Assembly: GCF_963576545.1 (NCBI RefSeq) | Contig: NC_083637.1 | Location: forward strand, 21,893,507-21,957,506 | Direction of reading: 5' to 3' | DNA from: Limanda limanda | Lineage: Eukaryota; Chordata; Actinopteri; Pleuronectiformes; Pleuronectidae | DNA length: 64,000 bases | Shown: one piece after another, positions 1-13,600 of the stretch | How the letters are laid out: every line of letters begins with the position of its first letter | Position numbering within the stretch: the first letter of the stretch is position 1 | Translations under genes and position numbers: made by a program | Notes under the pieces: generated by a model | Database searches by the model: none | What the model saw: the letters and a program-made list of their open reading frames with translations, nothing else | What the model was told of the DNA's origin: nothing

Positions 1-821
1 TGTCTTGTCTGTTGTAGCGAAGCAGTAAAAGCAGCTGAGACAATGTACAGCCATGTTCTTTAATGAATGGTTCAACGTCCAATGAACATCCATCACAAAC
101 ACTAGAGATGCTGCTGTTAAATTCCTGCAGAGTTTATTCAATCTACAACAAAGTGAGAAAGTTGTTCGGTCTGTGATTCATGGATCTGACTGGATCAAGC
201 CTCATGCCTTTTCTTTTTTTCCCTCTTTACCACTCTCTCCGTCTTTCCTAAACATATAAACATTCACAAACAGCATTTTTCCATATGGCGACATTTTATG
301 CTATGCATTTTCACGATCTATTTTATCTCTTTCGGTGTTCGAACTTTACAGCAGCTGACCTCTCCTCGCTCACAATGTCCATCAAAGCGAGCACAACCCC
401 CTGTTTGCTTACTCGCTGGCCTACAAATTGGAGGTGACAGTTCTGGACGGGACAGCCAACGTGGTTGGAGGCATCCATAAAACTAAGCTGCTGGGGTCAT
501 CGCTGTTGGTTTACATCCCTGGTTATGGTTTACATGACTGATGGAAGAGTTACTGCTAAAGCAACATGTCTCCCACTATACATCAAGGCAGGGAGTTGTG
601 TTGGCTCGGAGGGGGTTATTTGGAGATGTGCGTTTGGCTTTAATTAGGTTTTAATTCAATTTTTATTTTAACTTATGGTAGTAGTTCAACTTTGTTTTCA
701 AAAGCTGTTTTACATTGTTCTATTCTGAAATGTTTTAATGTAAAAAATGGAAGAAAACAATAAAGGAACCCAAAACCTTTTGGGCCACTCGATGGCAGTG
801 TAACATCCACATCTTATATTC
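1..821. other. gene-free stretch at window start
   Basis: I see no supported gene here. Several short open frames exist, but they lack splice context or family resemblance. One plus-strand frame, about 390-535, reads more like protein than its surroundings and is discussed as a weak transposon-relic candidate in the findings. The remainder is ordinary AT-rich noncoding DNA. Confidence 0.5.
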
Positions 822-1267
822 CACTATATATATTTTTACAGATATGGCAGGAATGACAAGTAAGCTTCATACTACGAATTGCAATAATTTCATCCTTTGG
901 AGTGAGAGTCTGCAAAGTCATGACCGGGGGATGGAGCTGCGGCTGCGAGGTCTCACCAACACATACAACCCACCAATCAAAAGTCAGTCTGTCAATCATG
1001 ATGTATCAGCCAATTTTAATCGCATCAAATTAAAAAACCAAAATTACCTAAAGAAATCAATGAGATGTCATCAATCTAAAATGACAGAAACCATCTTTGA
1101 GAGAAAAAACACTTGATGTGAATTCTGACTTTTTAGTTCCATGTCCCATCCACTAACATGGGGCAAACAAGGGAAAGGACCTATACTGAAGCCTGCCACC
1201 AGGGGCAATCAAGATGATTTGTCTTCACTTTGTGGAGCGGTCATGTCATCCATATTTACATACAGTC
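822..1267. mobile_element. MITE-like element, copy A
   Basis: About 446 bp with a right end reading CCATATTTACATACAGTC and a related but decayed inverted left end near 822-855. The internal order of motifs (a GGGGATGGAGC block, a CAATCAAAAGTCAG/TGTCAATCAT block, ATGTCCCATCCACTAACATGG, and a CACCAGGGGCAATCAAGAT block) is shared with the element at 4183-4651, so the two are copies of one family. No transposase is encoded, so it would be non-autonomous. The left boundary is approximate. Superfamily is not assigned. Confidence 0.65.
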
Positions 1268-4138
1268 GAAGGTTCAGAGCTTTTGGGCTCAATTATAATT
1301 CACAATCTCTGAATGAGAGTATGACAGAATGTAGCTTTGCTGTGTGTGAGGCAGGAAATGGAAGTCTCTTCACCTGCTTTCTTTGTATTCCAGAGCAGAA
1401 ACATATTTCTCTTCCCTTGGAACAGTAAGTGACCTTGGTCCAGGCTTTTAGGAGAGCAGGGATTCAATGTTTTAATGAAGTTGTTTCACTCGTGCAAGGT
1501 CTCCTACTCATGTGCAGCTGTAAAAACAAGGCATTGGCTTCAACTCAGGGACTATTTATTCCAAATGATATTCATTCTCCCCTGGGAACAGAGGTGAGAA
1601 TGATCGTGGATGTGGACAGATGCAGCACTGTGTGCATGAGGCCTGCATACATTTATGCAACAACCACTGTGTTTTTATATTTTTGTAGTATTTTTAAGAG
1701 ATACATAATTCACTGGATGGATTTCTCATGAACACAGCCAAGTCTAAAGTAAAGTTAGCATCAAATGATGAGGAAAAAAACTGTCCCCATGGGTTTATAT
1801 CCTCCTTCTGATTTATTTGATACCATCTCGCTGCTATATGCTCGGGGACCCAGATATTTTCCTCCTCTCAGTCCTTGTGTTGGTGATACAGTAAAATGAA
1901 TTATCTCCAGCTTTCTACTGCAGCCCAACCTCAAGATGCCGTCTGAAAACATTTGTACGTGTTTATGTGTATATATTAAAAATAAAAGTGTTGTCTCTCT
2001 GCTAAAAACAGATGTAGTTGATGCATGTACTTTGGAACTAAGACGTTTTTCCATTATAACAGCTGGAGAAGAAGAGACATTGATGTTTAATGGCCCAGGT
2101 TCAATTCCCAAATAAGTAAAGCAATAAACCAAGATCCACTGCAAAGGTCTTTGCACATCAACAGTGACGTAAATATAGCAAAATTTTCTGAGGCAAATTT
2201 CAACGCGTCTCAGATAGGACAGAAAATATTGCATCGCAAAAAGAAAGATGATGAGGACCATGTGTTTCTTTTACATAATGAAAATAAAAAGAGTTGAAGT
2301 GGATACAATATTGATGTATCTTGGAGACTTTTCAGAGGGGGAGTCAGCTCTTAACACCACATACTTGAATAAGGTTTTAAAATGACTTTATTTCTCAGAA
2401 GTGTTGAACAGGAGAAACTTGCCTCTGCCAACCACAGTCCCTCATCTATATATATATCTTAAAAACAACACACTGTTTTCAACAAATCCATGTCTCTATA
2501 CCTCTGGGCGTTTGGTTTGGATTTTCAACACAATATTTATTTTCAATTATATATGAACTGTGCTGCTGATGATATTTCCCAAATTTTTACCCTACACACA
2601 GAGACCTGGAAACACAGCTGCCTCTGATATGACAGCACCTCTGCTGTCAGAACATAACCCACACATCCATTAAGTAAATCCTTGATAAACACATGCCAGG
2701 CCCTTGATAACACTTCCCTAAATGCGTGTGTGTGTCCCTGAGCCTGACCCTTTGCTCCCTCTAAGTGGACGATAACTCTCATCTAAAAGTCGTCTGGACG
2801 GCTTTAAAGCCTGTAGGGGGTCAGGGGATGGAACACTGTTAGGTCCATCACTATCTGCACCAATCAGAGCGGCCCTGTAACGTTTATCAGATACATGAAG
2901 TAGTGGTGAGATGAGACGAGTGTGACACAAAGTGAGACAAAACATAGACAAGAAAAGATGGAGCAATGGGATGAAAGAGACTGGCGAAGAGGAACTTTTG
3001 TTTTAATAACAGTTTCTAATGCTGATTAGAATATGTCTTCTATGTATCAGCAATAAAATAAAAAGTGATGGCGACTGGCAAACAGCTTTAGATGCAATAT
3101 TTGTTACAATTACATCTTCATTTACCATATTCCCTTTGGAGATGAAGACACAAATGGATACTCAGACAGGCGACAGGGGATCAGATCATAGCCTGTCAAC
3201 AATTTAACAGCAATCTAAGACGGCCCTCAGATGGACTCGCTGATAGGATGGAGCTGTCGGCCTGAGAGCTCCACTGATCTATATACATGATGAAGAGCTG
3301 ATGGAGGGAGATAACATGTTTGCGAAGACAGGATGAAAGAACAAGGAGAAACAGAGGAAGGAGGGAGTCAAACAGACAGCTCAGAGAGAAAAGCTGAGAA
3401 GTTGTGGAGGATGTTTAAGTACATGAGGTGATGAGTCGAGGTGATGGTTTGTTTAAACTGTCTATAAATCTCTCACACAGGAAGGAATAGAATTACGTGG
3501 ATTAGTTTGGGCCAGAGCATGTCCAGAAGTCAAGGACTAGACCAGAGCAATCAAGTTTAATTCAACATATAAACAGACAGTTGGGGCTCATAGTCTGTAT
3601 ATTTCTTTACAAAGGTTTAAAAATAATGCTTTTGTAACTGTGTGGTACACAATCAAACTCTGTAGTTGAACTTTGACCCAAATGGATTAGATGGTGTAGA
3701 TGTCGATGTAACACATCCAGATGTTTCTGAGACAATGCTCAAATGTATTGTTGTGAGCTGAAGCCCAAAAGAGAACTACGTGTAGTCTAAAGTCACAATT
3801 TAAATCAGGCACTTTCCGTGAGGCGGAATGTGGCTGATTACATTTTACCTTTCATGGGCTTCACAGACTTAGAAACAAAAAAAATTTGCAGTGCATTTAC
3901 AAATTTAAACAAGGTCATAGATTGACTTGAGGACATGAGGTGCATCGCTATGCTGTGATTTGTAGAAATCTGAGGAGGACAAAAACACTTGAAGTATCTG
4001 TTGCTGAACAAGTACAAAGTCAGCTGCTGTCAATCATCTGACCAGCTGAGCTGACAGCTTTAGCAAAAGCTAGCTAAATTACAAAAGCCTTGATGATATA
4101 TTTAAACAATATAATAAATATTTTGACATGTATCTGTG
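1268..4138. other. gene-free stretch
   Basis: About 2.9 kb with no supported gene. The longest open frame (1761-2261, minus) has no recognisable domain, low-complexity hydrophobic composition and no splice or promoter context. I see no strong repeat in it. Confidence 0.5.
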
Positions 4139-4182
4139 TGGGTGCCACGGTGGTTCAGTGTTAGCCCTATCGCCTCACAGCA
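4139..4182 (+). mobile_element. tRNA-type SINE, 5' part (interrupted)
   Basis: GTGCCACGGTGGTTCAGTG followed by TTAGCCCTATCGCCTCACAGCA matches the tRNA-like head of a common teleost SINE, including an A-box-like GTGGTTCAGTGTTAG. The element breaks off at GCCTCACAGCA and resumes after the MITE at 4652 with the same 11 bases, so it was intact before that insertion. Confidence 0.6.
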
Positions 4183-4651
4183 TAACTGTATGTAAAGATG
4201 GATGACGTGTCTCCACTTCCTCCCACTATCCAGAAATTAAGCTAAAATATCCTGGATATTTTGTTGCCCATATAAAGTCTGTGCTATAGCGATCAGGGGA
4301 TGGAGCCATAGGTGCTGCTAATACACGCACTTGACCAATCATGAGTCTCAGCTGTCAATCATAACATTTCACCCTGTTTTCATAACATCAAATAATCAAT
4401 TAAACTCAAACTTGAACACTTGAAGATACAGCAATGTGATAACAATGACATAAAATGATAGGAACCATCTCTGAGTAAAAATGTATTTCATGTGTACTTT
4501 GACTTATTAGCTTGGTTTATGTCCCATCCACCAACACGGAGGAGGATGGGGTTTATGATTTGTACTGCAGTCAGCCACCAGGTGGTGATCAAGGCACTTT
4601 GGCTTCACCTTTAGGGAGGTGTCATGTCGGCCATCTTTATATACAATCTTT
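4183..4651. mobile_element. MITE-like element, copy B, nested in SINE
   Basis: A 469-bp element flanked by an exact 11-bp duplication, GCCTCACAGCA (4172-4182 and 4652-4662). The ends are imperfect inverted repeats: ACTGTATGTAAAGATGGATG on the left and, reverse-complemented, ATTGTATATAAAGATGGCCG on the right. It is the better preserved copy of the family at 822-1267. There is no coding capacity. The 11-bp duplication is at the long end for DNA transposons and would suit a Mutator-like family, but the exact ends are uncertain by 1-3 bp, so I do not name the superfamily. Confidence 0.75.
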
Positions 4652-4800
4652 GCCTCACAGCAAGAAGGTTCTCTGGGTACTCCATCTTCCTCACCCTGTA
4701 TATCAGTTGTAGATCCAGGTCCAGTTTTGGTTGCCCAATGTCAGCTGGGACTGGCTGTGACCTGTGACCCTAAAAGGATAAGTGCTATAGATAATAACAT
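4652..4800 (+). mobile_element. tRNA-type SINE, 3' part
   Basis: Continues the SINE head at 4139-4182: CCTCACAGCAAGAAGGTTCT, then GCCCAATGTCAGCTGGGAC and a tail CCTAAAAGGATAAGTGCTAT. The same tail type is seen at 36777-36860. The middle is diverged and shortened relative to what I know of this repeat, so this is an old copy. Confidence 0.6.
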
Positions 4801-7800
4801 CTAGCATGGCTCAATTCAAATGTAAAAGAAAATTTACATTTACTTAATTTACAAACATCTATTAAAGTCACTTATCAACACATATCTCCTTTGTTTTATC
4901 TTCACTAAAATAAATATGTAAACACTCCCAACAGCGTTTCATGGAAAATTTCTAGACTGATTTCATTAAATTGGACTCAAGCTGATGTTGCAGTTTTTTA
5001 ACTTCAGGAAAACAAGGTATTCCTGGTTATAAAAGTAATGTGCCTAGAGAATCTGTGTGAATCTGACGTAATGCATGTTTTCACACTTACAAAATAAGTG
5101 AAAGACTAGAAGGAGAAATACTCCCGGTGAAATCCCTCTGCTTTGCAAAACCAGCAGGGTTTCTTGCCTCTTTAAGTTTTTTACTGAGATGCTCTTTGCC
5201 TCTGTGTCGCCCAGATCCAGAGGTATGAAGGAGACCATCCTAAAGCGTTGCAGCAGATGTGCTGCAGAGCTCTTTTCCTTAACAGAATTTACACTTTGTG
5301 GATTTTTACTACAGCGCAAAGTCGACCGTAATCTCTCATGTTTACCTTTTATGGGAAAGCGGTCACAAGATGACATCTGTGAGTCGAACACACAGTTGTT
5401 TGAGTATTACTCTAAAGCAAAGGCATGTTTGGCAGATGGACCGACTGTGTGGGTGAGTCACTTTGATTCCGATTGGCATTTCTAAGGCGCAAAACAGAGA
5501 AGCTGGTCATCTAGAAAACAAGGGGAGGGAAAGCAAAACGCTTTATAATTAAAGATTGAATAGGGGTGGCCTTCGCTGGCCTTAGGACCTCGGTGCAGCT
5601 CAAGACGTTCTTAATGACATTCATCAAAAGCCCGAACATCCCCAAAGGCTCATTCACAGTCCGATGCTCAAAGGTTGACCATGGACTTAGACACATGAAA
5701 ACTCTCCCTCTTTGCAATGTTTTCCCCCCTGAATGGCAGGTTCTCTGCCTTTGTGGGTCAGCCACTGGAACGAGATGGGTTTTGAATGATGGCTGTCCGT
5801 TTGTGTGAGGTAAAAATGTGTCGTGAAAAGGAGGGCAAGAGAGGACTCCTGTTTGTGATCTGCACGGAGACTTCACAAAACTAACATCCTATGGAGTGGT
5901 TTCTATGGAAGCCAATGTTTTTGTCTCAGGAAGTCATGGGGTTAATGCTATTCTGGAGGAACCTGGGTTCCAGTTGGTTGTTCTGTGTGGTGAAGTGGTC
6001 CTTGTTGACTCTCTGCTTGTGTGTGTATGTCTGTGCATTTTACTTGTGTGCGCAAGGTAGTGTCAGTCAACATGTGTATTTGTGTTTGTACAAGAATTAG
6101 GAGACACAATTCTTAACAGCTAACTAACAGTGACAGTTTGTGAATTGAGAACTTAAACACTGTTGATATGTTGTGAACTTTACATTCTTTCAGCCTGAAA
6201 TTATAACATGACTTGAAATTCCATTTGCCTTGAGACCTGGTCACACAACAGTTAAAAACATCAAATTTAGCAATGAAATAAAGTTCAATGGAACTGCAAT
6301 AATCAGTCAATCATGCTGTTTGACCTGTAGTGCGCTGTCTTTTAAGTATAAAGACAGTTAAGAAAGTTAAGACATATTCAAGGCACAGAGTGTTTAGTCC
6401 TGTTAAAACTGCGAATTTATAGGATTTAGTTTCTTTTACCAGTTACACAACTTTCACCCGACCCAGTGCAGGATTCTATCGCAGTGGATTGTTTTACTGA
6501 ACCGATGTGCTCCACAAAGAAACAGTATATAGACAGTTATTCGACAGAGTCAATTCATCTGTAACATGCTCACATAGTTCTGGGAAGAATCTGGTGAATA
6601 TGTATCATGAAATTGTAACTAGAAAATCCTGCTAATGTGATTAAATGTACTTGTTTAAAAAATGACAACATTGTGTCTCTCCCTTTTGTAGCTGCAGATC
6701 TGTCCATGGAAACATCTCTTTTTCTCTTTACGTCTTTCCAAGTGGGGAATCCAGTGTCTGTTGAGCTTGTTTTACGAAAACCTAACTGGTCTGGGTTTGC
6801 TCCGTCATTGCTTTGGATATACTAACTCAATCTACTTGTTTCATTGGCTTTTTTAAACCTTGAGTTACCAGTGAGAAACACAGGCAGCAAAATGGTAAAT
6901 CGTGGATATTCGAGAGTAAAAGAGGAGGCTCAAATTGGGGGGGATTTCAGCCTCTAGCAAACTGGCCTTTATTGAGGTGTAAAAAAGGAGAGTATGGAAG
7001 ACTATAGGCGTACAGAGCCTGTGTGCCAACAGACCCCTTAATCCTCAGACATGGAGACATGACGAGACTCCCAACACACTGAGTCTAAACTCAAACAGAT
7101 TGACACCGTGATTGAGACGTTGAGATTTGTTTTCTGTTTGGGTTTTTTCCTCTGGACAGGTTAACATTAGCTGTTTGGAGTGTAAATGATGTGTTTAAGT
7201 GTAAGCAGTTTGCCTGAGGGAGTTTTCTCCGGCTGAAAGTATTCAGAGGGTTAATTTCCCAAACCCTCAAACACAAAACAAATACTTGAAGATTATAATT
7301 CAGGAAAAAAATAGAAGAAACAAACTGCCACAATATTCTACATAAAAAAAATATAATAATCTTCCATTTAGTTTCTGTTAAAGTTCATATTTGTTAATTT
7401 ATTTCATTATGTATATCATATCTCCTCTACCACAGCATGAACTCTTAAAACAATATGGATTTGTTGATGTTTCTAATGATCCTTACACTAACTTGGACTG
7501 GTTACAGATACAGACGAGTGTTTTCTGTTAAAGCTAATCACACGTAAATGATTTTGGCAGAGCGGGAAAATAAAATAAATCATTCTGGACACATAAAATC
7601 CACAGTGACCATTCATTCGTATTGTAATGCATTAGGTCCATCTGTAGTGCACCTGGTGTGTAAATGTAATAATCTCAAAGCAGCATTTGAATACTAATCA
7701 CTGAAATCTACTGTTTATGCTTTAGGAATCTCCACGTCCATCTTGAACTGAACTGGTATGTTTAGGACCACCCGATGAAAACCGTGTGTTTTGGCATTCA

Positions 7801-9441
7801 TGGGTCTTTTAAGTTTGATCAAATTTAATAAAGCTCTTATTTTACTTGTAGAATAAAGATACATTTATTTCAATTTATTTGGCCCATTATCTTGGATTTA
7901 AAGACCTTTGCAAAGAAAGACAGACCTCACAACTTGATCAGAAATCTGATTGGGGAGAACTACCAGGGCTCTTATTTTTATACCCTGAAGATGGCCAGAT
8001 GAAAGAGGAAGTAAAGAGGAAGTGATGGAGGAGAGATTGGTGCTAAGTGGATTGACCCTGGCCATCACCATTAAAGCCATATAGTGGGATCTGGTCAGAG
8101 GTTATTGAGGGATTATAAAGGCCTCGAAAGGCTTATACAGGCAGGTCTGGAGAAGATTAACCCACACTGCCCGTCAAATCAACACCGCTTCGCATTCCAC
8201 AGCACAGATTTACACACCAGACAGACATGGCGTCAGTTAGGTAAATAAACTTGTAAATAACTTTGTGCCAGTGCTTTGTCTTTGAAAGTCAAATCTGGAA
8301 GATGGACAGGATGATAAGTCTGCAACTGTATTTTGACAATGCAGAAGAAATAGAAGCGTTAGTGGTGAAGAGGAACATAGAAACATCTAATTCGTGATTT
8401 GTCTTTATGTGTAGACTGTAAATTTGAAATAGCAAATTTAAGAGAAGACCCTGTTTCATTTCATCAATCTAAACTTGAACATTTCAATCAGAAGCGGAAG
8501 AAATAATATTTTTTTTGTGTATAGAGAATAAAAGAAGACAGAGAATCTACCCTTGTGGGACACCGATATGGATTATATTGACTTCACAGATCACTTAAAG
8601 ATAGTATAATACAAATTGACCCAAAATATTTACTACTCTTTTAAATCTTAATTCTGTTTTAAACAATGCCTTTTTTTAATTTCAAACAAGTTTCTTTTAA
8701 TCGTGTCTGTGTCGTCCTTAATGGACCTGTACAGCTCCTCGAATCGACCTCTGTGTATTTGTAGAGTGAAATATTATGATCAACAGAATGAAATGTTTCA
8801 GGTAGGTCCATATCTAGAAGGCAAAGTCGCTTATTTACACATCCATCATTCAATATCATTATTCATTTGGAGTTGTGTTGCTGGCCACCTGTTGAATTTA
8901 AGTCCATTATTCACTCCCATGTTGCTCTTTAATATCTCCTGAGGGAAACATTTGTTAAATGAGCTTAAGCCCCCTACTTCAGTATGACAGCAATGAGAGT
9001 GAATTATAAAAGTACAGATGGAGTCAAACTGACACGTTGTGTTCCTGATTTCATTTGTTACATTTCTCAACTGCCAGTTCCAACATGTTCATTTCGAGAA
9101 AAGGATGAAAGGTGCCCCGTGTCTGAGTTTGCCTGCGGCCCCCAAATCACTGAATCCGCTCTTGCCCACGTCATCGTCCCGTGTGCTAGACAGATCCAGA
9201 GAAATGAACTGCGTGGTAATGCAAACCAGAGCTTCCTTAGCTAATCAGACACAGCCACCAGTGAAGACGGCAGCACCATCACTCTCTCACTGTGTCACTC
9301 CATCACTCTCTCTTCTCCTCGTATGACAGAGTCTCGGCTCACTCCTGCTGCATTCACGGTTTATTCTACTTATGCACAGAGTCACTTTATGCTCCCTTCT
9401 TTTTTGTTCTGGCTGTTTTTCCATTGGTCAGTCCCGCTCTA

Positions 9442-9443
<2 letters not shown>
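4801..9443. other. gene-free stretch
   Basis: About 4.6 kb without a supported gene. Short open frames on both strands (for example 5044-5391 and 5511-5876, minus) have no recognisable domain and overlap antisense frames of similar quality. No mobile element was recognised. The region upstream of cxcl12 is gene-poor throughout. Confidence 0.5.

Positions 9444-9539
<96 letters not shown>
9444..9539. repeat. (CA)n microsatellite
   Basis: About 48 uninterrupted CA units. Histidine/threonine runs in the overlapping open frames are products of this repeat, not protein. Confidence 0.97.
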
Positions 9540-10543
9540 AGAGCCTTGGCCATTCATCAGCAGTTAATCTCAGTTGTCTGCTTTGAGGTGTTTTGGGGCC
9601 ACGTGCTCATAATGAGAAATAGCTCCTGGGTAGATTGAAAAATAGATCGCTGTGTTTCTGTGTGTGTGTGTGTGTGTTTGATAGCCAGTTTCCTCACTAG
9701 TGAACAGAGGTCTAACTTACATAAATATTTGGTCCCCATAAAGGCCGTTAGCGCTGGCTTATGAATCATAAAGCTTGTTAAACAGGAGGGTAAATAAACA
9801 GTAAAGCGAGCGCTGGCGCCCCACCGAGCTCCCTCTCCTTCCATAACTCAGTCTGGGCTCCGCCTGCTGTGGACGGACGTGTGCGGCCCTCCACCTGGGC
9901 CACAGGTCCTGCTGTTTGGCTCGCTAACCTGTTCAGCTTGGCGGACCCACATGAAAGACAATAAATTTGCTGATGGTTGGTGCTCGGGTGTAAAGCTGTG
10001 TAACAACTCACTGGAGGCTAATGCTCTGGACATTAAATGTTGAGGCCCTATTGAAAATGTTGTGACGCTTGTTTCCTCAGAGGGGATTTCTTTTACGGGG
10101 TCTGTCGTTAGGAAGGAGTTAAACTTTATGTTGCATGTAAGTGTGTGTGCATGTATGTGTGTGTAAGACATTTACCAAAGGGATATGGAAAAGTACTATT
10201 TATTATTATTGTTCAGCTGAACATTTATGGAAGTTGTCTTCCTCTTCACGCCGCTGTACTTCCTATTATGGAAACTCATAATCATCTACATTTTATACAT
10301 GAAATATCTTTAATTGTTCTTATTGTTGTATCAGTTTTAATTGACTCCAATTAAAAAAACTGTCTTACCTTCTTCTTCATTCAGTATATTGCTGTATCCC
10401 TGCCCATCCAAAATAGTACTAAACATACTAGATTACAGTAAGTCAAGACTCTTCAACTCAAAACCCTTAATATTAATGTGACTGCTTGTTATTTTACATG
10501 ACTCAAATTTATTTCAGTCATTTCCCAGCGTGTGTGTGTGTGC

Positions 10544-10606
<63 letters not shown>

Positions 10607-13600
10607 TATGTTAAAGTGAGAAGGTGAACATATGGTTTGAAGAGCATATGAGGGCAGGATGTGCGAGCTGAACTACATTTATCAAATAAAACATTTGAAC
10701 AGACGCAGAGCTGACAGAGATAAATTGAAGTAAAGATCTAAAGCTCAGTTTGATGTATGGAGCATGATATCATAACCGAGTCCAGCGCAGGTCTCAACAG
10801 ACGTTACCACAGCAATGTGAATTTTCATCTTTCTTTTACCCAGCTATTAGAAGTAGCTGGACCAGAGTATACCTGTGGGACGGAAAAGATCGAGGAGCAT
10901 TATGTGTCAGACAATTTTTGCAGATTCTAAGGGAAACCCGCTGTAAAATATATCCCTATACCTCCCAGCCCTACTGAGTCTCACTCCACTCTCCCATATC
11001 TTCTTCTCTACATGCTCTAATACACTTAATCTTTACAACACAATCCTTTGTATTTGTCTCCTCAGCTCACACACACACACACACACACACACTCCGGAGG
11101 TCACAGGAAGATTTCCTTTCAGTCTTGACTGGATCTTCTGGTTTTACACGCCTCCTGCAGTCTTGGTTAACCTAAAACCCACGATGCAATTCTGTTCTTT
11201 ACGTCTGCCAATTTCACCGGTTTTCGTGCCGATGATGACAAAGTGTTTTTTTATTGATCCCCGGAGTCAAGTCATTTTTTCTCACTTGCTCCAACTGAGG
11301 GAGTTCAGACCACAGGATGGGCTCTGGAGCAGCAACCCTGGAGCTGGAGGGGACACGCGCTCCTGCTCAGGAACATTTCAGCAGGGCAGACGGTTCAAAT
11401 CCACAGACTGCTGCTCTCACTATTGGTCACCTGTATTTATGGATTCTCCTGATCAAGGAGGTCACATCAACCAACCCTGTCTCCTAGAAGTGATATTTAA
11501 CTTTGTAAAAGTCAGTAGAGGTACAACAGAGGACATATTTATTTTATTAACATGAACAAAAAAAGTAGTTTGTAGCCGGTAACTGCAGCAAATAATTCCT
11601 TTACTGAAAAAAAATATATTCGTACATGTTTCCTTTGGAACATTATTGTCAAAATAATGTCATAAATATAATCAAAGAAGTATTGATTGATTCCATTTCC
11701 CGAAATTCAACTTTCAAATTGGAAAGTGACCACATGACCCTGAATATAATCAAATAAGCTAATGATATAGTTGATCAATAAATAACTGATCTTGGATCTT
11801 GATCTTTTTCTATGATGTAATACAAACAGAGTTAGAGTCCTACCCTCCCACTGTGAAAGTCTAAAGTCTAACAAAAGTCTCAGCAACAGGTATTTTGACG
11901 CCCGCAATGCAAACACACTTTCAGCTGGACCGTGTAATCCAGGCAGCTATTTTCTTTGCTCATTCACGAGGTATCTGTGTAAGTGGTGCCTTGGCTGCTA
12001 CCGGCTCCTGTGTTCACCGTGCTCTCCTTTTGTCTGCCGCTGCACGGTCGATGTGGTGACCTCTCGACCCCTGCGGTGATTGCCTCGCGCGTCTAAGTGC
12101 CTCCTGATTGTGGGCAGAGCCGAGTGGTGATAATGTCTACCAGATTCTCCTCCCGTCCCAGACCCTCTGCATACACGCAGCAGCACGTAGGCACGCATTT
12201 CCACGTGCACCCCCGCACACAGAGGAGACCGCCCCTCGCTCTCCATCCCAACAGTAAACACTCTAGTGATTCATTGATGCCTCAGAATGCTTTCAGATGG
12301 CGGAGGAAGCCGAGTCAACACGCAGCCGACGCGCTGACAAGCAGATGTTGAAACATGTCAAGTGTTTTCTGGTGTGTTTATTTTGGAGGCTGCATGGACC
12401 AAACTTCTCCGATGTGCCGCAACTTCTGTAAATGATCACGTTGGTGACGTGGACCTCCACTTTGCCTTGGCACCCTCACCGTCTGCAGACATTAATTTAA
12501 GTATTCATTCAGTGATTGATGGACTGGATGGAGGATGGGGTCGTGTTAGAGTGACAAGCATGTGGTCATCAAGACCTCCACATAAAATATACATGTATGC
12601 AAACATGCATCCCAGCCACTCAACATCAGCCACTCACCCTTCTCCCTCCCCTCACCCCCGAGACCTCAGCCTTCACTGGAGTGACCTGAGCTGTCAACAG
12701 ATGGCTGGTCCCACACGCTGAGTGTTGATTCAGTCGAAGATGTGAAAACAAACCAGGTGTCTCCTCTCCTCACCTCTCGGCTCTTTCCTTCCTTTCCGCA
12801 GCTTCTCCAGCCTCCCTTTCATGTGGCGATTTCTCTTTCTCAGTGGTGACACTGATTGTATTGAAACTCCTGTTAATGGTGAAGAAACATCACAGGTCGA
12901 CAACTCACATCTGCATTAGCATCTACACCGTTCGTTAGGTCCCTAAGCCAGAATGTTTTTTCTTTTGGATAACCCAAATCTACAGAAATAGTTCAATGTT
13001 TAAAACTACCACTTTCTATTTAAAATACAAATTAAACTTTTAATATCGAGATCTGATGATACAGCGTCCGATTTTGAATGTATTTGAACAAATTGCATGC
13101 CATGTTAAATTTGTTGGAACTTGATTTTTAGAAAAAGTGATAGCCGGTTCATTCAAAATACAAAATGTATCAACTAGAACAGACAGAACGACTGAACCTG
13201 TGTTTTGATGAGGCCGGCATGCTAACATGCTCATAATGCTGCTGTTAGCAAGGTTAAAGTATCCGTGCTAACATTAAATGAGGACTAAACTAAAAATATT
13301 TCACTGAAGACATGGATTACTTATGTTAAATAATATCTTAAAATACTAAACCAGGTGTTGCTGGTTTTTAAAAAGCAAGTATTTACGTTGAATTGAATCT
13401 AAAACAGACAAAGAGACTTTTTCTGGTATGAATTCAACTACAATTGTGCAACATTTTCCAGTCATTTCCAAAGCAATTTACTTTTTTTTTTTTCTTTTTT
13501 TTTTTTTAAATAAGACCATCTGGAAAGACGAATAAATAAAAGAAAAAAATGTCAACCGTGATGTGATCAGGTGGCAAATGTCATGAAGCAGGTAAAAGAT

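Noticed and set aside
9292..9638. Open frames with long His/Thr runs
   Set aside because: They are translations of the CA microsatellite. The same holds for frames at 14821-15346, 24892-25185, 30647-30880 and 44366-44731.
11390..11410. B-box-like GGTTCAAATCC suggesting a tRNA gene
   Set aside because: No A box at suitable spacing, no cloverleaf stems, no terminator.
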